A stretch of 64,000 nt of DNA from CAYYKD01 sp964471825 (GCA_964471825.1 CAYYKD010000005.1:65281-129280); one strand, 5' to 3'. Positions 35,251 to 44,343 are shown, numbered from the stretch's first letter. The notes: a model not told the origin generated them from the sequence alone. Made by a program: numbers and translations.

Positions 35251-35769
35251 TTATTCAGCTGTTTCATCAGCTGTTTTTTCAATAACCTTAGTTTCACCAC
35301 CATCAGTCTTTTTTTTCGATTTTTTTACTTCAGATGTTGACTCTTCCTTAGCTTTTGATTCTACATTTTCTGTAGTCTTCTTGGCTTTTTTCTTTGTTTT
35401 CTTAACAGGTTTTAATTCTTCAACAAACTCGATTATTGCTTCTTCTGCTGCATCACCAAGCCTTCTACCAAGTTTATAGATTCTAGTATAACCACCTTTA
35501 CGGTCAATATATCTAGGCGCAATTTCATTAAAAAGTTTCATTAGCATATCTTTATCAGAAATATATCTAGAAATAATTCTGATATTATGTAAGTTATTTA
35601 TTTTTGCTTTAGTAATTAATTTTTCAACTATTCTTCTTAACTCTTTAGCCTTAGCCAATGTAGTTGTAATTCGTTCTTTACTGATTAAAGATTCAGACAT
35701 ATTTCTAAACATAGCTTTTCTGTGTGAAGAAGTCTTATTTAATTTGTTAAAACCATTTAAATGTTTCAT
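35251..35769 (-). CDS. rplQ: 50S ribosomal protein L17 with long charged C-terminal tail
   Basis: The N-terminal 115 residues are a standard L17 (NKLNKTSSHRKAMFRNM, then RIT TTLAKAKELRR and IARYI-type helix). A tail of about 55 residues follows, made mostly of Lys, Glu and Thr (VKKTKKKAKKTTENVESK and on). Normal L17 is 115-130 aa, so this tail is an extension, probably disordered. Last gene of the alpha operon, 14 bp after rpoA. Confidence 0.95.
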   Translation of the reverse strand: MKHLNGFNKLNKTSSHRKAMFRNMSESLISKERITTTLAKAKELRRIVEKLITKAKINNLHNIRIISRYISDKDMLMKLFNEIAPRYIDRKGGYTRIYKLGRRLGDAAEEAIIEFVEELKPVKKTKKKAKKTTENVESKAKEESTSEVKKSKKKTDGGETKVIEKTADETAE

Positions 35770-35783
35770 TTATTTACCCTCTA

Positions 35784-36809
35784 TTATTTTCGTTTATCAA
35801 GTATTTTATTAACAATATCGCCCATTCCAAAAGACAACTTGTGTTTTGTTAGCTTTTCTTTAATTTCAAGCAATGACTTTTTTCCAAAATGTCTAATTTT
35901 AGAAATATCATCTTCAGTTTTATTCACTAACTCCCAAATATACCTGATATTGCTTGCTCTAAGACAATTAGATGCCCTAACAGACAGTTCAAGCTCATCA
36001 ACAGGTGTTTCTAGAATAGTTTTTAATTCGTCTTCTTCTTTATCAAGCTCTGTTTCTTCTTCTTCAATTTCTTCTTCAAAATTTATGAATACTGAAAAAT
36101 AATCTTTTAGCAGCTTAGCAGCACCCGCTATCGCATCTTCAGGTCTTATTGTCCCCTTAGTCCATACATCAATAATTACTTTTTCATAGTCTGAACGCTT
36201 ATCTACTCTTACAGTAGAAACACTATATGTTACTTTTTCAACAGGACTATAAATAGCATCTATAGGTATCGAATCAACTGTTTCAATATACTCAAATTGT
36301 TTCTCTGCTTCGTAATATCCCCTACCAAGATCAATTTGTAGTTCTATCTCTAAATCGCCCTTTTCTGTTAAGGTTAATAACTTAAGATCTTTATTGAAGA
36401 CTTTTATCGTATCATCTATCTCAAGATCACCTGCAGTCACAACACAATCACCTTTTCTTTCGATTCTAATTGTTTTTTGTTCCAATTCATCTGTTAAAGC
36501 AATTTTAACATTTTTTAAATTATTTATAACATCAAATGTTTCTTCTGAAACTTCAGGAATAGGTTCAAATGCAGATGATAACACTCGATATGTTCCATCT
36601 TTATCTTTAGTTTGTATTCTTATTGCAGATATAGCATAACCAGGTATTGATGTTAATAATGCCCTTCTAAAGGTATTACCAACAGTATAACCAAAACCTC
36701 TTTCAAATGGATATACAGTAAATCTACCGTGATTGTCTTGTATATTATCTTTTTCAAATGAAATATTTTTAGGTTTTTTAAAGCCTTTTAATAGTATTCT
36801 TTGATTCAC
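35784..36809 (-). CDS. rpoA: RNA polymerase subunit alpha
   Basis: A 341-aa alpha subunit. The N-terminal assembly domain shows GFGYTVGNTFRRALLTSIPG; the C-terminal domain has the helix-hairpin motifs (RASNIRYIWELVNKTEDDISKIRHFGKKSLLEIKEKL) that contact UP elements and activators. The linker between them holds an unusually acidic run (EEEIEEEETELDKEEDEL, near 242-259). The assembly-loop segment RVLSSAFEPIPEVSEE lacks the His usual in the HEFxTIPG motif. Sits between rpsD and rplQ. Confidence 0.97.
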   Translation of the reverse strand: MNQRILLKGFKKPKNISFEKDNIQDNHGRFTVYPFERGFGYTVGNTFRRALLTSIPGYAISAIRIQTKDKDGTYRVLSSAFEPIPEVSEETFDVINNLKNVKIALTDELEQKTIRIERKGDCVVTAGDLEIDDTIKVFNKDLKLLTLTEKGDLEIELQIDLGRGYYEAEKQFEYIETVDSIPIDAIYSPVEKVTYSVSTVRVDKRSDYEKVIIDVWTKGTIRPEDAIAGAAKLLKDYFSVFINFEEEIEEEETELDKEEDELKTILETPVDELELSVRASNCLRASNIRYIWELVNKTEDDISKIRHFGKKSLLEIKEKLTKHKLSFGMGDIVNKILDKRK

Positions 36810-36839
36810 ATTGGCTCCTATTAGTATTAAAATTCAACT

Positions 36840-37490
36840 TTATTTAGAATATAACTCAACTACTAACTGTTCATTAATGTTAGTTAAGTCGATAATATCC
36901 TCTCTTTTTGGTATTTGTATCAATTCTCCAAAACAATTGTCAGGATCTACTTTCAACCATTGATTTGTACCATCAGTTGTATATTTCTTTAAGGATTCCA
37001 ATATTATTTTTAACTTTTTACTTTTCTCTCTTAATGATATTTTATCGCCTTCTTTTAAATTATATGAAGGTATATCAACTTTTTTACCATTTACAAGTAC
37101 ATGTCCATGTAAAATAATTTGTCTGGATTGTGTTCTTGATGATGCAAATCGCATTCTATATAAAACATTATCTAATCGTGTTTCTAGAATAACTATTAAA
37201 TTGTCACCTGTTTTTCCTTTTTTTCTTACAGCAATTTCAAAATATCTTCTAAATTGCTTCTCTAATACACCATACAAGTTTTTAAGCTTTTGTTTTTCTC
37301 TTAACTGTACAGCATAGTCACTAACTTTCTTAAGTCTTACCCCAGGTTGTTTCCCAGGTAGACCCTTTCTCAACATATTATCTTTCTTATCTAAAGGACA
37401 CTTAAGAGTTGAACATCTAGTTCCCTTCAACATCAACTTCGTCAATTTTCCTCTGCATATTTTACATTTTGGACCTAAATCTCTTGCCAT
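36840..37490 (-). CDS. rpsD: 30S ribosomal protein S4
   Basis: A 216-aa S4 that binds 16S rRNA first in small-subunit assembly. The N-terminal zinc-type block has KCKICRGKL and RCSTLKCPL, four Cys that can bind zinc; the S4 RNA-binding domain is in the middle (RLDNVLYRMRFASSRTQSRQIILHGHVLVNG). In the alpha operon, where S4 often regulates its own messenger RNA. Confidence 0.97.
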   Translation of the reverse strand: MARDLGPKCKICRGKLTKLMLKGTRCSTLKCPLDKKDNMLRKGLPGKQPGVRLKKVSDYAVQLREKQKLKNLYGVLEKQFRRYFEIAVRKKGKTGDNLIVILETRLDNVLYRMRFASSRTQSRQIILHGHVLVNGKKVDIPSYNLKEGDKISLREKSKKLKIILESLKKYTTDGTNQWLKVDPDNCFGELIQIPKREDIIDLTNINEQLVVELYSK

Positions 37491-37514
37491 TTGAAATTCT
37501 CCTGATTTACTCTA

Positions 37515-37913
37515 TTAAACTCGTCTTCTTTTTTTTGATCTGCAACCATTATGAGGTACGGGTGTTACATCTTTAATTAGCGTTACTCTCAGACCTGCAT
37601 TATCAAGTGATCTGATAGCTGCTTCTCGACCAACACCTGGTCCTTTTACAAATACTTCAACATCTTTTAAACCATAATTCTCTATGGCTGGTTTTACGGC
37701 AGCTTCAGCTACTAATTGTGCTGCAAATGGAGTTGACTTTTTCGCTCCCCTAAACCCTTGAAGTGTTCCAGAAGATGCCCATGATAAGACATTTCCTTTT
37801 ACATCTGTTACTGTTATAATTGTATTATTAAATGATGCTTGTATAAAAACTTTTCCCGAACCAACTATCTTTTTCTCTTTCTTTTTAGTTTTTGTCTTTG
37901 TCTTTGTACTCAC
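37515..37913 (-). CDS. rpsK: 30S ribosomal protein S11
   Basis: A 132-aa S11 with a Lys/Thr-rich start, FIQASFNNTIITVTDVKGN and GFRGAKKSTPFAAQ, and the RNA-binding tail PHNGCRSKKRRRV. It lines the platform near the E site. In the alpha operon between rpsM and rpsD. Confidence 0.97.
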   Translation of the reverse strand: MSTKTKTKTKKKEKKIVGSGKVFIQASFNNTIITVTDVKGNVLSWASSGTLQGFRGAKKSTPFAAQLVAEAAVKPAIENYGLKDVEVFVKGPGVGREAAIRSLDNAGLRVTLIKDVTPVPHNGCRSKKRRRV

Positions 37914-37928
37914 TTATATCTCCTGTCT

Positions 37929-37952
37929 ATTGACTATACTATTGACTATACT
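37929..37952. repeat. Tandem 12-bp duplication between rpsM and rpsK
   Basis: attgactatact occurs twice head to tail (37929-37940 and 37941-37952); the second copy overlaps the rpsM stop codon. It looks like a recent short duplication. Confidence 0.8.
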
Positions 37953-38325
37953 ATTTTGTTGCCTTTTTCTTATTTGCAACTGTTCGTTTTTTACCTTTTC
38001 TCGTTCTTGAATTAGTTTTGGTTCTCTGTCCTCTTACAGGTAAACCTTTTCTATGTCTTAGACCTCTATAACAACCTATGTCCATCAATCTTTTAATGTT
38101 CATCTGTACAAGAGTTCGAAGTCTTCCTTCTACCTCATAGTTGTTTTCGATTATCTTTCTAATCTCATTAATTTCTGCTTCTGTAAGTTCATTAATTCTT
38201 GTACCAAGTTTTATTTTAGCTTTGTTACAAATATCAATAGCTGTACTTCTTCCAATTCCATATATATAAGTTAATGCAATTTCAACAACTTTATTAGGTA
38301 AATCTATACCAAGTATCCGTGCCAT
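37951..38325 (-). CDS. rpsM: 30S ribosomal protein S13
   Basis: A 124-aa S13 with ARILGIDLPNKVVEIALTYIYGIG, EGRLRTLVQMNIKRL and GLRHRKGLPVRGQRTK, ending in a basic tail that contacts tRNA in the P site. Between rpmJ and rpsK. Confidence 0.97.
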   Translation of the reverse strand: MARILGIDLPNKVVEIALTYIYGIGRSTAIDICNKAKIKLGTRINELTEAEINEIRKIIENNYEVEGRLRTLVQMNIKRLMDIGCYRGLRHRKGLPVRGQRTKTNSRTRKGKKRTVANKKKATK

Positions 38326-38336
38326 TTAAATTCTCC

Positions 38337-38450
38337 TTATTTTTGTTTTTGTTTATGTCGTGGGTTCTCACAAATTATTCTTATTTCACCTTTTCTTCTT
38401 ATAACCCTACATTTATCACATATAGGTTTTACACTAACTCTTACTTTCAT
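38337..38450 (-). CDS. rpmJ: 50S ribosomal protein L36
   Basis: A 37-aa protein, MKVRVSVKPICDKCRVIRRK at the start and then CENPRHKQKQK, with the zinc-binding CxxC, C and H of the C+ form. It fits exactly between secY and rpsM as in other spc/alpha clusters. It is too short for most gene callers. The zinc sites may tie it to zinc supply. Confidence 0.96.
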   Translation of the reverse strand: MKVRVSVKPICDKCRVIRRKGEIRIICENPRHKQKQK

Positions 38451-38464
38451 ATTATTTTCTCCTG

Positions 38465-39793
38465 TTAAAAATTACGCGATCTAATTTTTCCTTTTTTTAC
38501 TAAGCCGTCATGATGATGCATTTTCAAATGACTTTCTATTTGACTCATTGTATCTAAGTCTACACCAACTAATATTATAAGTGAAGTACCACCAAGTAAA
38601 AATGCAAACTCATGAGAGAAATCAGGTACAAACTTTATTATTAAAGTTGGAATTATCGCAATAAAAGCTAAAAATATAGAACCAGGCAATACAATTCTAT
38701 TTAATACTCTCATTAAATATTCTTCAACTTTATTAGGTGGTATACCGGGTATCGCACCGCCATTCTCTCTAATGTTTTTAGCTATTTCAACAGGATTAAG
38801 TGTAACTTGTGTATAAAAGTATGCAAAAAACACAATTAAAATAGAATAAAAGAACAAATATGGCAACTTATCATGTGCAAACCAATTTGAAAATGTATTA
38901 ACCCATGATACATTCTTAAATATATTTCCTAAAGATTGCGGAGCCATCATTAAGGAATTTGCAAATATTATAGGAATAACACCGGATGGATTAATTTTAA
39001 AAGGTAAATATGTTGGTGGTGATCCATACATTTTTCTACCAATTATTCGTTTAGCATAATGTACAGGAATCTTTCGTTGTCCTTGTTGCTCATATATGAC
39101 TAAAGCTATAATCACTACTAATAATATTAAAATCATTAAAACAATAGGTATATCTAATTGATTACCCCTAACTTTTTTAACCAAGTCAATTATCGCATAT
39201 GGGACTCTAGCAACTATTCCGGCAAAAATTATAAGTGAAATACCATTTCCAATACCTTTCTCAGTAATTCTTTCACCCAACCACATGATTACCAACGAAC
39301 CGCAAGTGGTTATAATGATTGTAGTTAAAGAAAACAACCAAAAGGGATTTAATTCAATAATAGAACTTTGACCTCTTAATCTGCTTGCAAAATCTATAGT
39401 CATAAAACTTTGAACCAAGCATACTAGTACAGTTCCAACTCTAACATACTGATTAAACTTCTTTCGTCCGCCCTCTTCTTCTGCCATCCTCTTTAATGAA
39501 GGTACTATTATCATCAACAGCTGCATTATAATTGAAGCTGTAATATATGGCATTATCCCTAATGCAAATATTGATAGATTATTAAATGCACCTCCAGCAA
39601 AAAAATTCAAATAAGAAAACAAGGTGTCTGTTTGCCCTTGACTCTGATTTAAATAGTTAATCAAAGCACTATAATTGATTCCTGGAACTGGGATTTGAAC
39701 ACCAATTCTATATACGATCAAAATCATGAGAGTATATAAGATTCGATTTCTAAGTTCTTTAATTTTAAACATTGTTACTAGAGTATTACTCAT
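38465..39793 (-). CDS. secY: Protein translocase subunit SecY
   Basis: The 442-aa channel of the Sec translocon with ten membrane helices. The plug and signature region GVQIPVPGINYSAL, GIMPYITASIIMQLL, GNGISLIIFAGI and the cytoplasmic-loop NPVEIAKNIRENGGAIPGI are visible. Directly follows rplO by 8 bp. Confidence 0.97.
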   Translation of the reverse strand: MSNTLVTMFKIKELRNRILYTLMILIVYRIGVQIPVPGINYSALINYLNQSQGQTDTLFSYLNFFAGGAFNNLSIFALGIMPYITASIIMQLLMIIVPSLKRMAEEEGGRKKFNQYVRVGTVLVCLVQSFMTIDFASRLRGQSSIIELNPFWLFSLTTIIITTCGSLVIMWLGERITEKGIGNGISLIIFAGIVARVPYAIIDLVKKVRGNQLDIPIVLMILILLVVIIALVIYEQQGQRKIPVHYAKRIIGRKMYGSPPTYLPFKINPSGVIPIIFANSLMMAPQSLGNIFKNVSWVNTFSNWFAHDKLPYLFFYSILIVFFAYFYTQVTLNPVEIAKNIRENGGAIPGIPPNKVEEYLMRVLNRIVLPGSIFLAFIAIIPTLIIKFVPDFSHEFAFLLGGTSLIILVGVDLDTMSQIESHLKMHHHDGLVKKGKIRSRNF

Positions 39794-39801
39794 TTGTATT
39801 C

Positions 39802-40248
39802 CTACTTATTTATTATTGCTTTTCCACCGGCTGCTTCGATTTTCGAAACTGCTGATGCTGAGAATTTGTCAGCATGGATCTCAAGTTTTTTTTCAATATC
39901 ACCCTTAGCTAATATTTTAACTTTTTCTTTGCTACTCATCTTAAAACCATTACTTAATAATAGTTCTCGTGTTACCACATCACCATCATTAAAATTATTC
40001 AGTGAGTAAAGATTAACCTCAAAATATTTTTCAGCATACTTTTCATTGCTGAATCCTCTTTTAGGCAACCTTCTATAAAGAGGTGTTTGTCCACCTTCAA
40101 AACCTATTCTGACACCACCACTTTTCCGAGCCTTTTGACCATTGTGTCCTCTTGTAGATGTTTTTCCCATCCCACTACCAGGACCTCGTCCAACTCTTTT
40201 TTTACCTTTAACTGCCCCATATGGCGGCCTTAAATCTAAATTGCTCAT
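39802..40248 (-). CDS. rplO: 50S ribosomal protein L15
   Basis: A 148-aa L15 with the glycine-rich start GRGPGSGMGKTSTRGHNGQKARKSG and the core RLPKRGFSNEKYAE; the C-terminal beta-barrel is normal. Between rpmD and secY. Confidence 0.97.
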   Translation of the reverse strand: MSNLDLRPPYGAVKGKKRVGRGPGSGMGKTSTRGHNGQKARKSGGVRIGFEGGQTPLYRRLPKRGFSNEKYAEKYFEVNLYSLNNFNDGDVVTRELLLSNGFKMSSKEKVKILAKGDIEKKLEIHADKFSASAVSKIEAAGGKAIINK

Positions 40249-40260
40249 ATTAACCTCTAT

Positions 40261-40437
40261 CTATATTAGTTCTACTAAATGTTTTACTTTAAATATCATT
40301 CCACGAATTACAGGATTATCATCTTGTTCAACAACTTGATATAACCTTCTAATCCCTAACGCTCTTATTGTACCTATTATATCTGCCTTACTTTTGGCAG
40401 TAGATTTCATCAATTTAATTTTCAATTTTTTACTCAT
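40261..40437 (-). CDS. rpmD: 50S ribosomal protein L30
   Basis: A 58-aa L30 (KLKIKLMKSTAKSKADIIGTIRALGIRR ... VRGMIFKVKHLV-type). ATG at 40437 has AAGGA 6 nt upstream; the TTG at 40443 lies inside the spacer. Between rpsE and rplO. Confidence 0.95.
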   Translation of the reverse strand: MSKKLKIKLMKSTAKSKADIIGTIRALGIRRLYQVVEQDDNPVIRGMIFKVKHLVELI

Positions 40438-40453
40438 AAACAATCCTTAAAGA

Positions 40454-40978
40454 TTAAAATAATTCTGTCATTTTCTTTCCACGAGATTTAGCAACATCTT
40501 TTATATTCATAAGCTCCATCAATCCATTCAAAGTTGCTTTCGCTACATTTAATTGATTTTTAGATCCTATTACTTTAGTTAAAACATCAGTTACACCACA
40601 TACTTCCATCATCATTCTTACGGCACCACCGGCTATTACTCCCGTACCGGAACTTGCCGGACGCATAACAACTTTTGATGTTTTAAAAACACCTATAATT
40701 TCATGTGGTATTGTTTTATTTTTATTTAAATGAATTTTAACAATATTTTTCTTAGCATTCTGTGACGCTTTGGATATTGCATCTGATACTTCATTTGCTT
40801 TTCCAAATCCTATTCCCACATTACAATTTTTGTCACCCACCGCAACAAGTGCTGAGAAACTAAATCTTCTACCACCCTTTACAACTTTTGCAACTCTACT
40901 TAACTTAACAATTTTTTCTTCAAAAGCTGATTCTGATTTATCAAAATCATCGATGATTTTTATTTTATTATCACTCAT
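40454..40978 (-). CDS. rpsE: 30S ribosomal protein S5
   Basis: A 174-aa S5 with the N-terminal dsRNA-binding-type domain (EEKIVKLSRVAKVVKGGRRFSFSALVAVGD, GIGFGKANEVSDAI) and the C-terminal domain ASSGTGVIAGGAVRMMME. It helps decoding accuracy and mRNA unwinding at the entry channel. Between rplR and rpmD. Confidence 0.97.
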   Translation of the reverse strand: MSDNKIKIIDDFDKSESAFEEKIVKLSRVAKVVKGGRRFSFSALVAVGDKNCNVGIGFGKANEVSDAISKASQNAKKNIVKIHLNKNKTIPHEIIGVFKTSKVVMRPASSGTGVIAGGAVRMMMEVCGVTDVLTKVIGSKNQLNVAKATLNGLMELMNIKDVAKSRGKKMTELF

Positions 40979-40988
40979 TTTTTACCTC

Positions 40989-41342
40989 TTAAAATTTTAT
41001 ACCAACACTTCTTATTGAATCTGCCAATTCTTTAATTTTTCCCATATAAGAATAGCCATTTCTATCAAACACAGCAGTTTCAACATTGAGTTTTTTTAAT
41101 TTTTCACCAAATGCCAAACCTACTTTTTTTGCCGTATCTTTATTCAACTTAGCATTTTCATATTTTAAACTAGATTCAGATGTAAGAGTAATTGAATTTT
41201 CATCATCTATTGCCTGAATATATATATATTTATTACTTCTATAAACCGTTAGTCTTGGTTTTTGAGCAGTCCCATTTATATATTTTCTTATAGATTTTTT
41301 TCTTCTATCTCTTCTTTTATTTTTAATATCTATTATATTCAT
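40989..41342 (-). CDS. rplR: 50S ribosomal protein L18
   Basis: A 117-aa L18, which brings 5S rRNA into the central protuberance. Basic N-terminus RRDRRKKSIRKYINGT, then PRLTVYRSNKYIYIQAIDDE, AKKVGLAFGEKLKKLN and GYSYMGKIKELADSIR. Between rplF and rpsE. Confidence 0.96.
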   Translation of the reverse strand: MNIIDIKNKRRDRRKKSIRKYINGTAQKPRLTVYRSNKYIYIQAIDDENSITLTSESSLKYENAKLNKDTAKKVGLAFGEKLKKLNVETAVFDRNGYSYMGKIKELADSIRSVGIKF

Positions 41343-41354
41343 TTAAAACCCCTA

Positions 41355-41894
41355 TTATTTTTTAGCTGATTTCCCTGCTTTCCGTCTTATTGTTTCTTCC
41401 AAATATTTAACACCTTTTCCTTTATAAGGCTCAGGTGGTCTCATTCTTCTTATGTTTGCTGCAACTTGACCTACAAGTTGTTTATCTATACCCTCAATTA
41501 GTAAATTTATATTATTATCTACGGTAATTTTTATACCGGTTGGTATTGGAAAATGTTTAGGCATAGAATAACCCAAATTCAAAACTAACTTATTTCCCTC
41601 AACTGAGCTTTTATAACCAGTACCAATTATTTGTAATTTTCTAAGGAAACCGGTAGTTACACCCGTCACCATATTATTAATCATGACTTTATACAAACCA
41701 TGAAGTGATTTTGTTTCTTTTAAATCATTCATTCTCGTTAAAGTAATAAGATTATCTTTGTAATCTACTTTAATTGATTCAGAGTACTCCAATGTTTGCT
41801 TACCTTTTGGACCCTCTACATTAATTGTATTATTTTCTATTGAAACCTTTACACCCGCAGGCATTTTAATTGGCATTTTTCCAATTCTAGACAT
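41355..41894 (-). CDS. rplF: 50S ribosomal protein L6
   Basis: A 179-aa L6 near the sarcin-ricin loop. MSRIGKMPIKMPAGVKV, TGFLRKLQIIGTGYK and the C-terminal motif MRPPEPYKGKGVKYLEE are clear. ATG at 41894 has GGTGG upstream; an in-frame GTG-type start at 41903 lies beyond this. Between rpsH and rplR. Confidence 0.96.
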   Translation of the reverse strand: MSRIGKMPIKMPAGVKVSIENNTINVEGPKGKQTLEYSESIKVDYKDNLITLTRMNDLKETKSLHGLYKVMINNMVTGVTTGFLRKLQIIGTGYKSSVEGNKLVLNLGYSMPKHFPIPTGIKITVDNNINLLIEGIDKQLVGQVAANIRRMRPPEPYKGKGVKYLEETIRRKAGKSAKK

Positions 41895-41955
41895 ACAGAC
41901 CACCCTTTAAAATCTTTAAGTATTTACAATATTTTTTAATTTTTGTCAACTCTAT

Positions 41956-42354
41956 TTACCACAATGAACAAAGAAGCTCACCGCCAACTTTCTTTTCAAC
42001 TGCTTTTTTTGTAGTTGTAACTCCATGTGAAGTTGATATTACGACTACACCTATATTATTATATAGGGTACCAAGATCTTTATATCCTTTATAAATTCTT
42101 CTACCAGGCTTACTTATTCTTTTAATTCCATTAATTACAGATGAGCCATCTTCATTGTACTTTAAAAAAACTCTAATATATATCTTGCCATCTTCAGTTA
42201 TTTTTTTAAAATTTTTAACAAACCCTTCGTTTTTAAAAATCTTAATAATTTCAAGCTTTTCCCTAGAAAGTAAAATATTTACTTTTTCTTTTTTTGACAT
42301 CATTGCATTTCTTACTTTTGTTAACATATCACTAATTGGATCATGACAAGCCAT
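41956..42354 (-). CDS. rpsH: 30S ribosomal protein S8
   Basis: A 132-aa S8 with DPISDMLTKVRNAMMSKK and the C-terminal STSHGVTTTKKAVEKKVGGELLC; in E. coli it represses the spc operon. Between rpsZ and rplF. Confidence 0.97.
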   Translation of the reverse strand: MACHDPISDMLTKVRNAMMSKKEKVNILLSREKLEIIKIFKNEGFVKNFKKITEDGKIYIRVFLKYNEDGSSVINGIKRISKPGRRIYKGYKDLGTLYNNIGVVVISTSHGVTTTKKAVEKKVGGELLCSLW

Positions 42355-42371
42355 CTAATATCTCCTTTATT

Positions 42372-42557
42372 CTACCAAGATGATTTTAAAACACCCGGTA
42401 TCTGTCCTTCGTTAGCTAATTTTCTAAAACATATTCTACACATATCAAATTTCTTTAAATATCCTCTAGGTCTTCCACAGATGGCACACCTTTTTTTAAT
42501 TCTTACTTTAAACTTTGGTGTCTTATTATACTTTTCTATTGAAGCTTTACGAGCCAT
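42372..42557 (-). CDS. rpsZ: 30S ribosomal protein S14, zinc type
   Basis: A 61-aa S14 of the short zinc-binding (type Z, C+) form, with RCAICGRPRGYLKKFDMCRICFRKLA carrying two CxxC pairs. The zinc-free long form is about 100 aa. Between rplE and rpsH. Confidence 0.97.
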   Translation of the reverse strand: MARKASIEKYNKTPKFKVRIKKRCAICGRPRGYLKKFDMCRICFRKLANEGQIPGVLKSSW

Positions 42558-42567
42558 TTACCTCTCC

Positions 42568-43113
42568 TTATCTTTTAGCAAAAGGCATGTTAAAATGTGT
42601 CAACAAAGCCTTTGCATCATTATCGTTTTTTGCTGAGGTGTTTATTGTAATATTTAAACCTCTAATTTGATCCAACTTATCAAAATCTATCTCTGGAAAT
42701 ATAAGAATTTCTTGAATTCCCATAGAAAAGTTACCTCTACCATCAAATCCGGACGCTTTTACACCTTTAAAATCCTTAACACGAGGTAGCGATATGTTTA
42801 CTAATCTGTCAAGGAATTCATACATCATAGCACCTCTTAAGGTTACTTTACAACCAATATCCATACCTTCTCGAATCTTAAAACCTGCAATAGACTTTTT
42901 AGCTTTTGTTTTAACTGCCTTTTGGCCAGCTATTGTTGTTAGCTGATCTACAGCCGATTCTAACTTTTTTTTATCTAAAACAGCTTCACTAACACCCATG
43001 TTCAATGTTATTTTTTCAATTTTTGGCACTGTCATATTATTTGTAAGTTTAAGCTCTTCTTTTAATTTTGGAAATATTTCTTGTTTATACTTAACTTTCA
43101 ACCTAGGTTCCAT
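42568..43113 (-). CDS. rplE: 50S ribosomal protein L5
   Basis: A 181-aa L5 that binds 5S rRNA and contacts the P-site tRNA. PRLKVKYKQEIFPKLKEEL, KIEKITLNMGVSEAV and ASGFDGRGNFSMGIQEILIFPEI are visible. ATG at 43113 has AGGAG 8 nt upstream; TTG at 43119 is closer than the usual spacing. Confidence 0.96.
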   Translation of the reverse strand: MEPRLKVKYKQEIFPKLKEELKLTNNMTVPKIEKITLNMGVSEAVLDKKKLESAVDQLTTIAGQKAVKTKAKKSIAGFKIREGMDIGCKVTLRGAMMYEFLDRLVNISLPRVKDFKGVKASGFDGRGNFSMGIQEILIFPEIDFDKLDQIRGLNITINTSAKNDNDAKALLTHFNMPFAKR

Positions 43114-43133
43114 ATTCAATTCTCCTAATTATA

Positions 43134-43457
43134 CTAATCTATTGTTGAGTTACACTTTTTACAAAACCTTGTTTTTTCAGCTGTTTTCTCATCAATTCTA
43201 AACCCTACCCTTGTGCTTTTCTTACACTTTGGACATATGAGCATAACATTTGATATATCAACAAATGCTTCGATATCTTTTATTCCACCGGCTTGGTTTT
43301 GATTTGATCTTTTCATTGCTTTTTTGACTAAATTTAAACCATCAAGCATTACTCTGCCCTTATCTCTATTTATATCGATTACCTTTGAGCTTTTGCCTTT
43401 TTCCTTTCCTGCTATAACCTCAACAGTGTCGTCTTTTTTAATTTTTTTAAAATTCAT
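43134..43457 (-). CDS. rplX: 50S ribosomal protein L24
   Basis: A 107-aa L24, an early assembly protein with a KOW motif (IKKDDTVEVIAGKEKGKSSKVIDI). The C-terminal half adds a zinc-ribbon-like part with two CxxC pairs (ICPKCKK and FCKKCNS). Between rplN and rplE. Confidence 0.95.
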   Translation of the reverse strand: MNFKKIKKDDTVEVIAGKEKGKSSKVIDINRDKGRVMLDGLNLVKKAMKRSNQNQAGGIKDIEAFVDISNVMLICPKCKKSTRVGFRIDEKTAEKTRFCKKCNSTID

Positions 43458-43466
43458 AAATTTCTC

Positions 43467-43835
43467 CTATACTACTTCTGGAGCAAGTGAAATAATTTTC
43501 ATATAATCATTATCTCTCAACTCTCTAGCTACCGGACCAAAGACTCTAGTACCTTTTGGATTTTTGTTTGCATCTACAATAACTATAGCATTATCATCAA
43601 ACTTAACATATGAACCATCAATTCTTCGGTATTCTCTATTTACCCTTACAATAACGCCTTTAAGAATAGATCCTTTTTTGACTGAACTATTCGGTAAAGA
43701 CTCTCTAACCGAAACAACTACCTGATCCCCAATAGATGCATATCTTCGTTTACTTCCACCAATAACCTTTATACATTTTACAAGCTTTGCACCACTATTA
43801 TCTGCAACCTTTAAAATACTTTCTTGTTGAATCAT
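43467..43835 (-). CDS. rplN: 50S ribosomal protein L14
   Basis: A 122-aa L14 with MIQQESILKVADNSGAK, KKGSILKGVIVR and GTRVFGPVARELR; it joins the subunits at the interface. Between rpsQ and rplX. Confidence 0.97.
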   Translation of the reverse strand: MIQQESILKVADNSGAKLVKCIKVIGGSKRRYASIGDQVVVSVRESLPNSSVKKGSILKGVIVRVNREYRRIDGSYVKFDDNAIVIVDANKNPKGTRVFGPVARELRDNDYMKIISLAPEVV

Positions 43836-43847
43836 AAATAACCCCTA

Positions 43848-44105
43848 CTATTTTGCTCTGTTTAAAATTTCTACAACCCTACAAAACTTTTGCTTACTTA
43901 ACGGTCTTGTATTTACAATCTTTACTTGGTCGCCTTCTTTACACTCATTATTTTCATCATGAGCTTTATATTTTTTTGTTTTTTTAATATATTTTTTATA
44001 AAGAGGATGCAGTATGTTATATTCAATCTTTACTACAACAGTTTTGTCCATTTTATCACTTACAACTGTACCTATTAAATACTTAACATCATTTTCAGTT
44101 TTCAA
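43848..44105 (-). CDS. rpsQ: 30S ribosomal protein S17
   Basis: An 85-aa OB-fold protein with GTVVSDKMDKTVVVKIEY, HPLYKKYIKKTKKYKAHDE and DQVKIVNTRPLSKQKFCRV. Between rpmC and rplN. Confidence 0.97.
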   Translation of the reverse strand: MKTENDVKYLIGTVVSDKMDKTVVVKIEYNILHPLYKKYIKKTKKYKAHDENNECKEGDQVKIVNTRPLSKQKFCRVVEILNRAK

Positions 44106-44117
44106 TTTAATTCTCCG

Positions 44118-44330
44118 TTATTTAATTTTATCTTTAATTGATTCTAGGTCTTTTAAATGTATTATAGTTTTAATCCTAGCAACATCTTTTTTAAGATACC
44201 TTAATTTTACCGGATTTTCTAAATGACTTGCAGCCTTCTTCATTCTCATTGAAAAAAGTTCTTTTTGTATTTTTTCCAAATCCTGCATCAACTCTTTTTT
44301 TGACTTTTCACTTAATTCTTTTGCTTTCAT
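44118..44330 (-). CDS. rpmC: 50S ribosomal protein L29
   Basis: A 70-aa helical-hairpin protein near the tunnel exit: MKAKELSEKSKKELMQDL, LFSMRMKKAASHLENPVKL and a last helix VARIKTIIHLK. Between rplP and rpsQ. Confidence 0.96.
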   Translation of the reverse strand: MKAKELSEKSKKELMQDLEKIQKELFSMRMKKAASHLENPVKLRYLKKDVARIKTIIHLKDLESIKDKIK

Positions 44331-44343
44331 AATAACCCCTACC

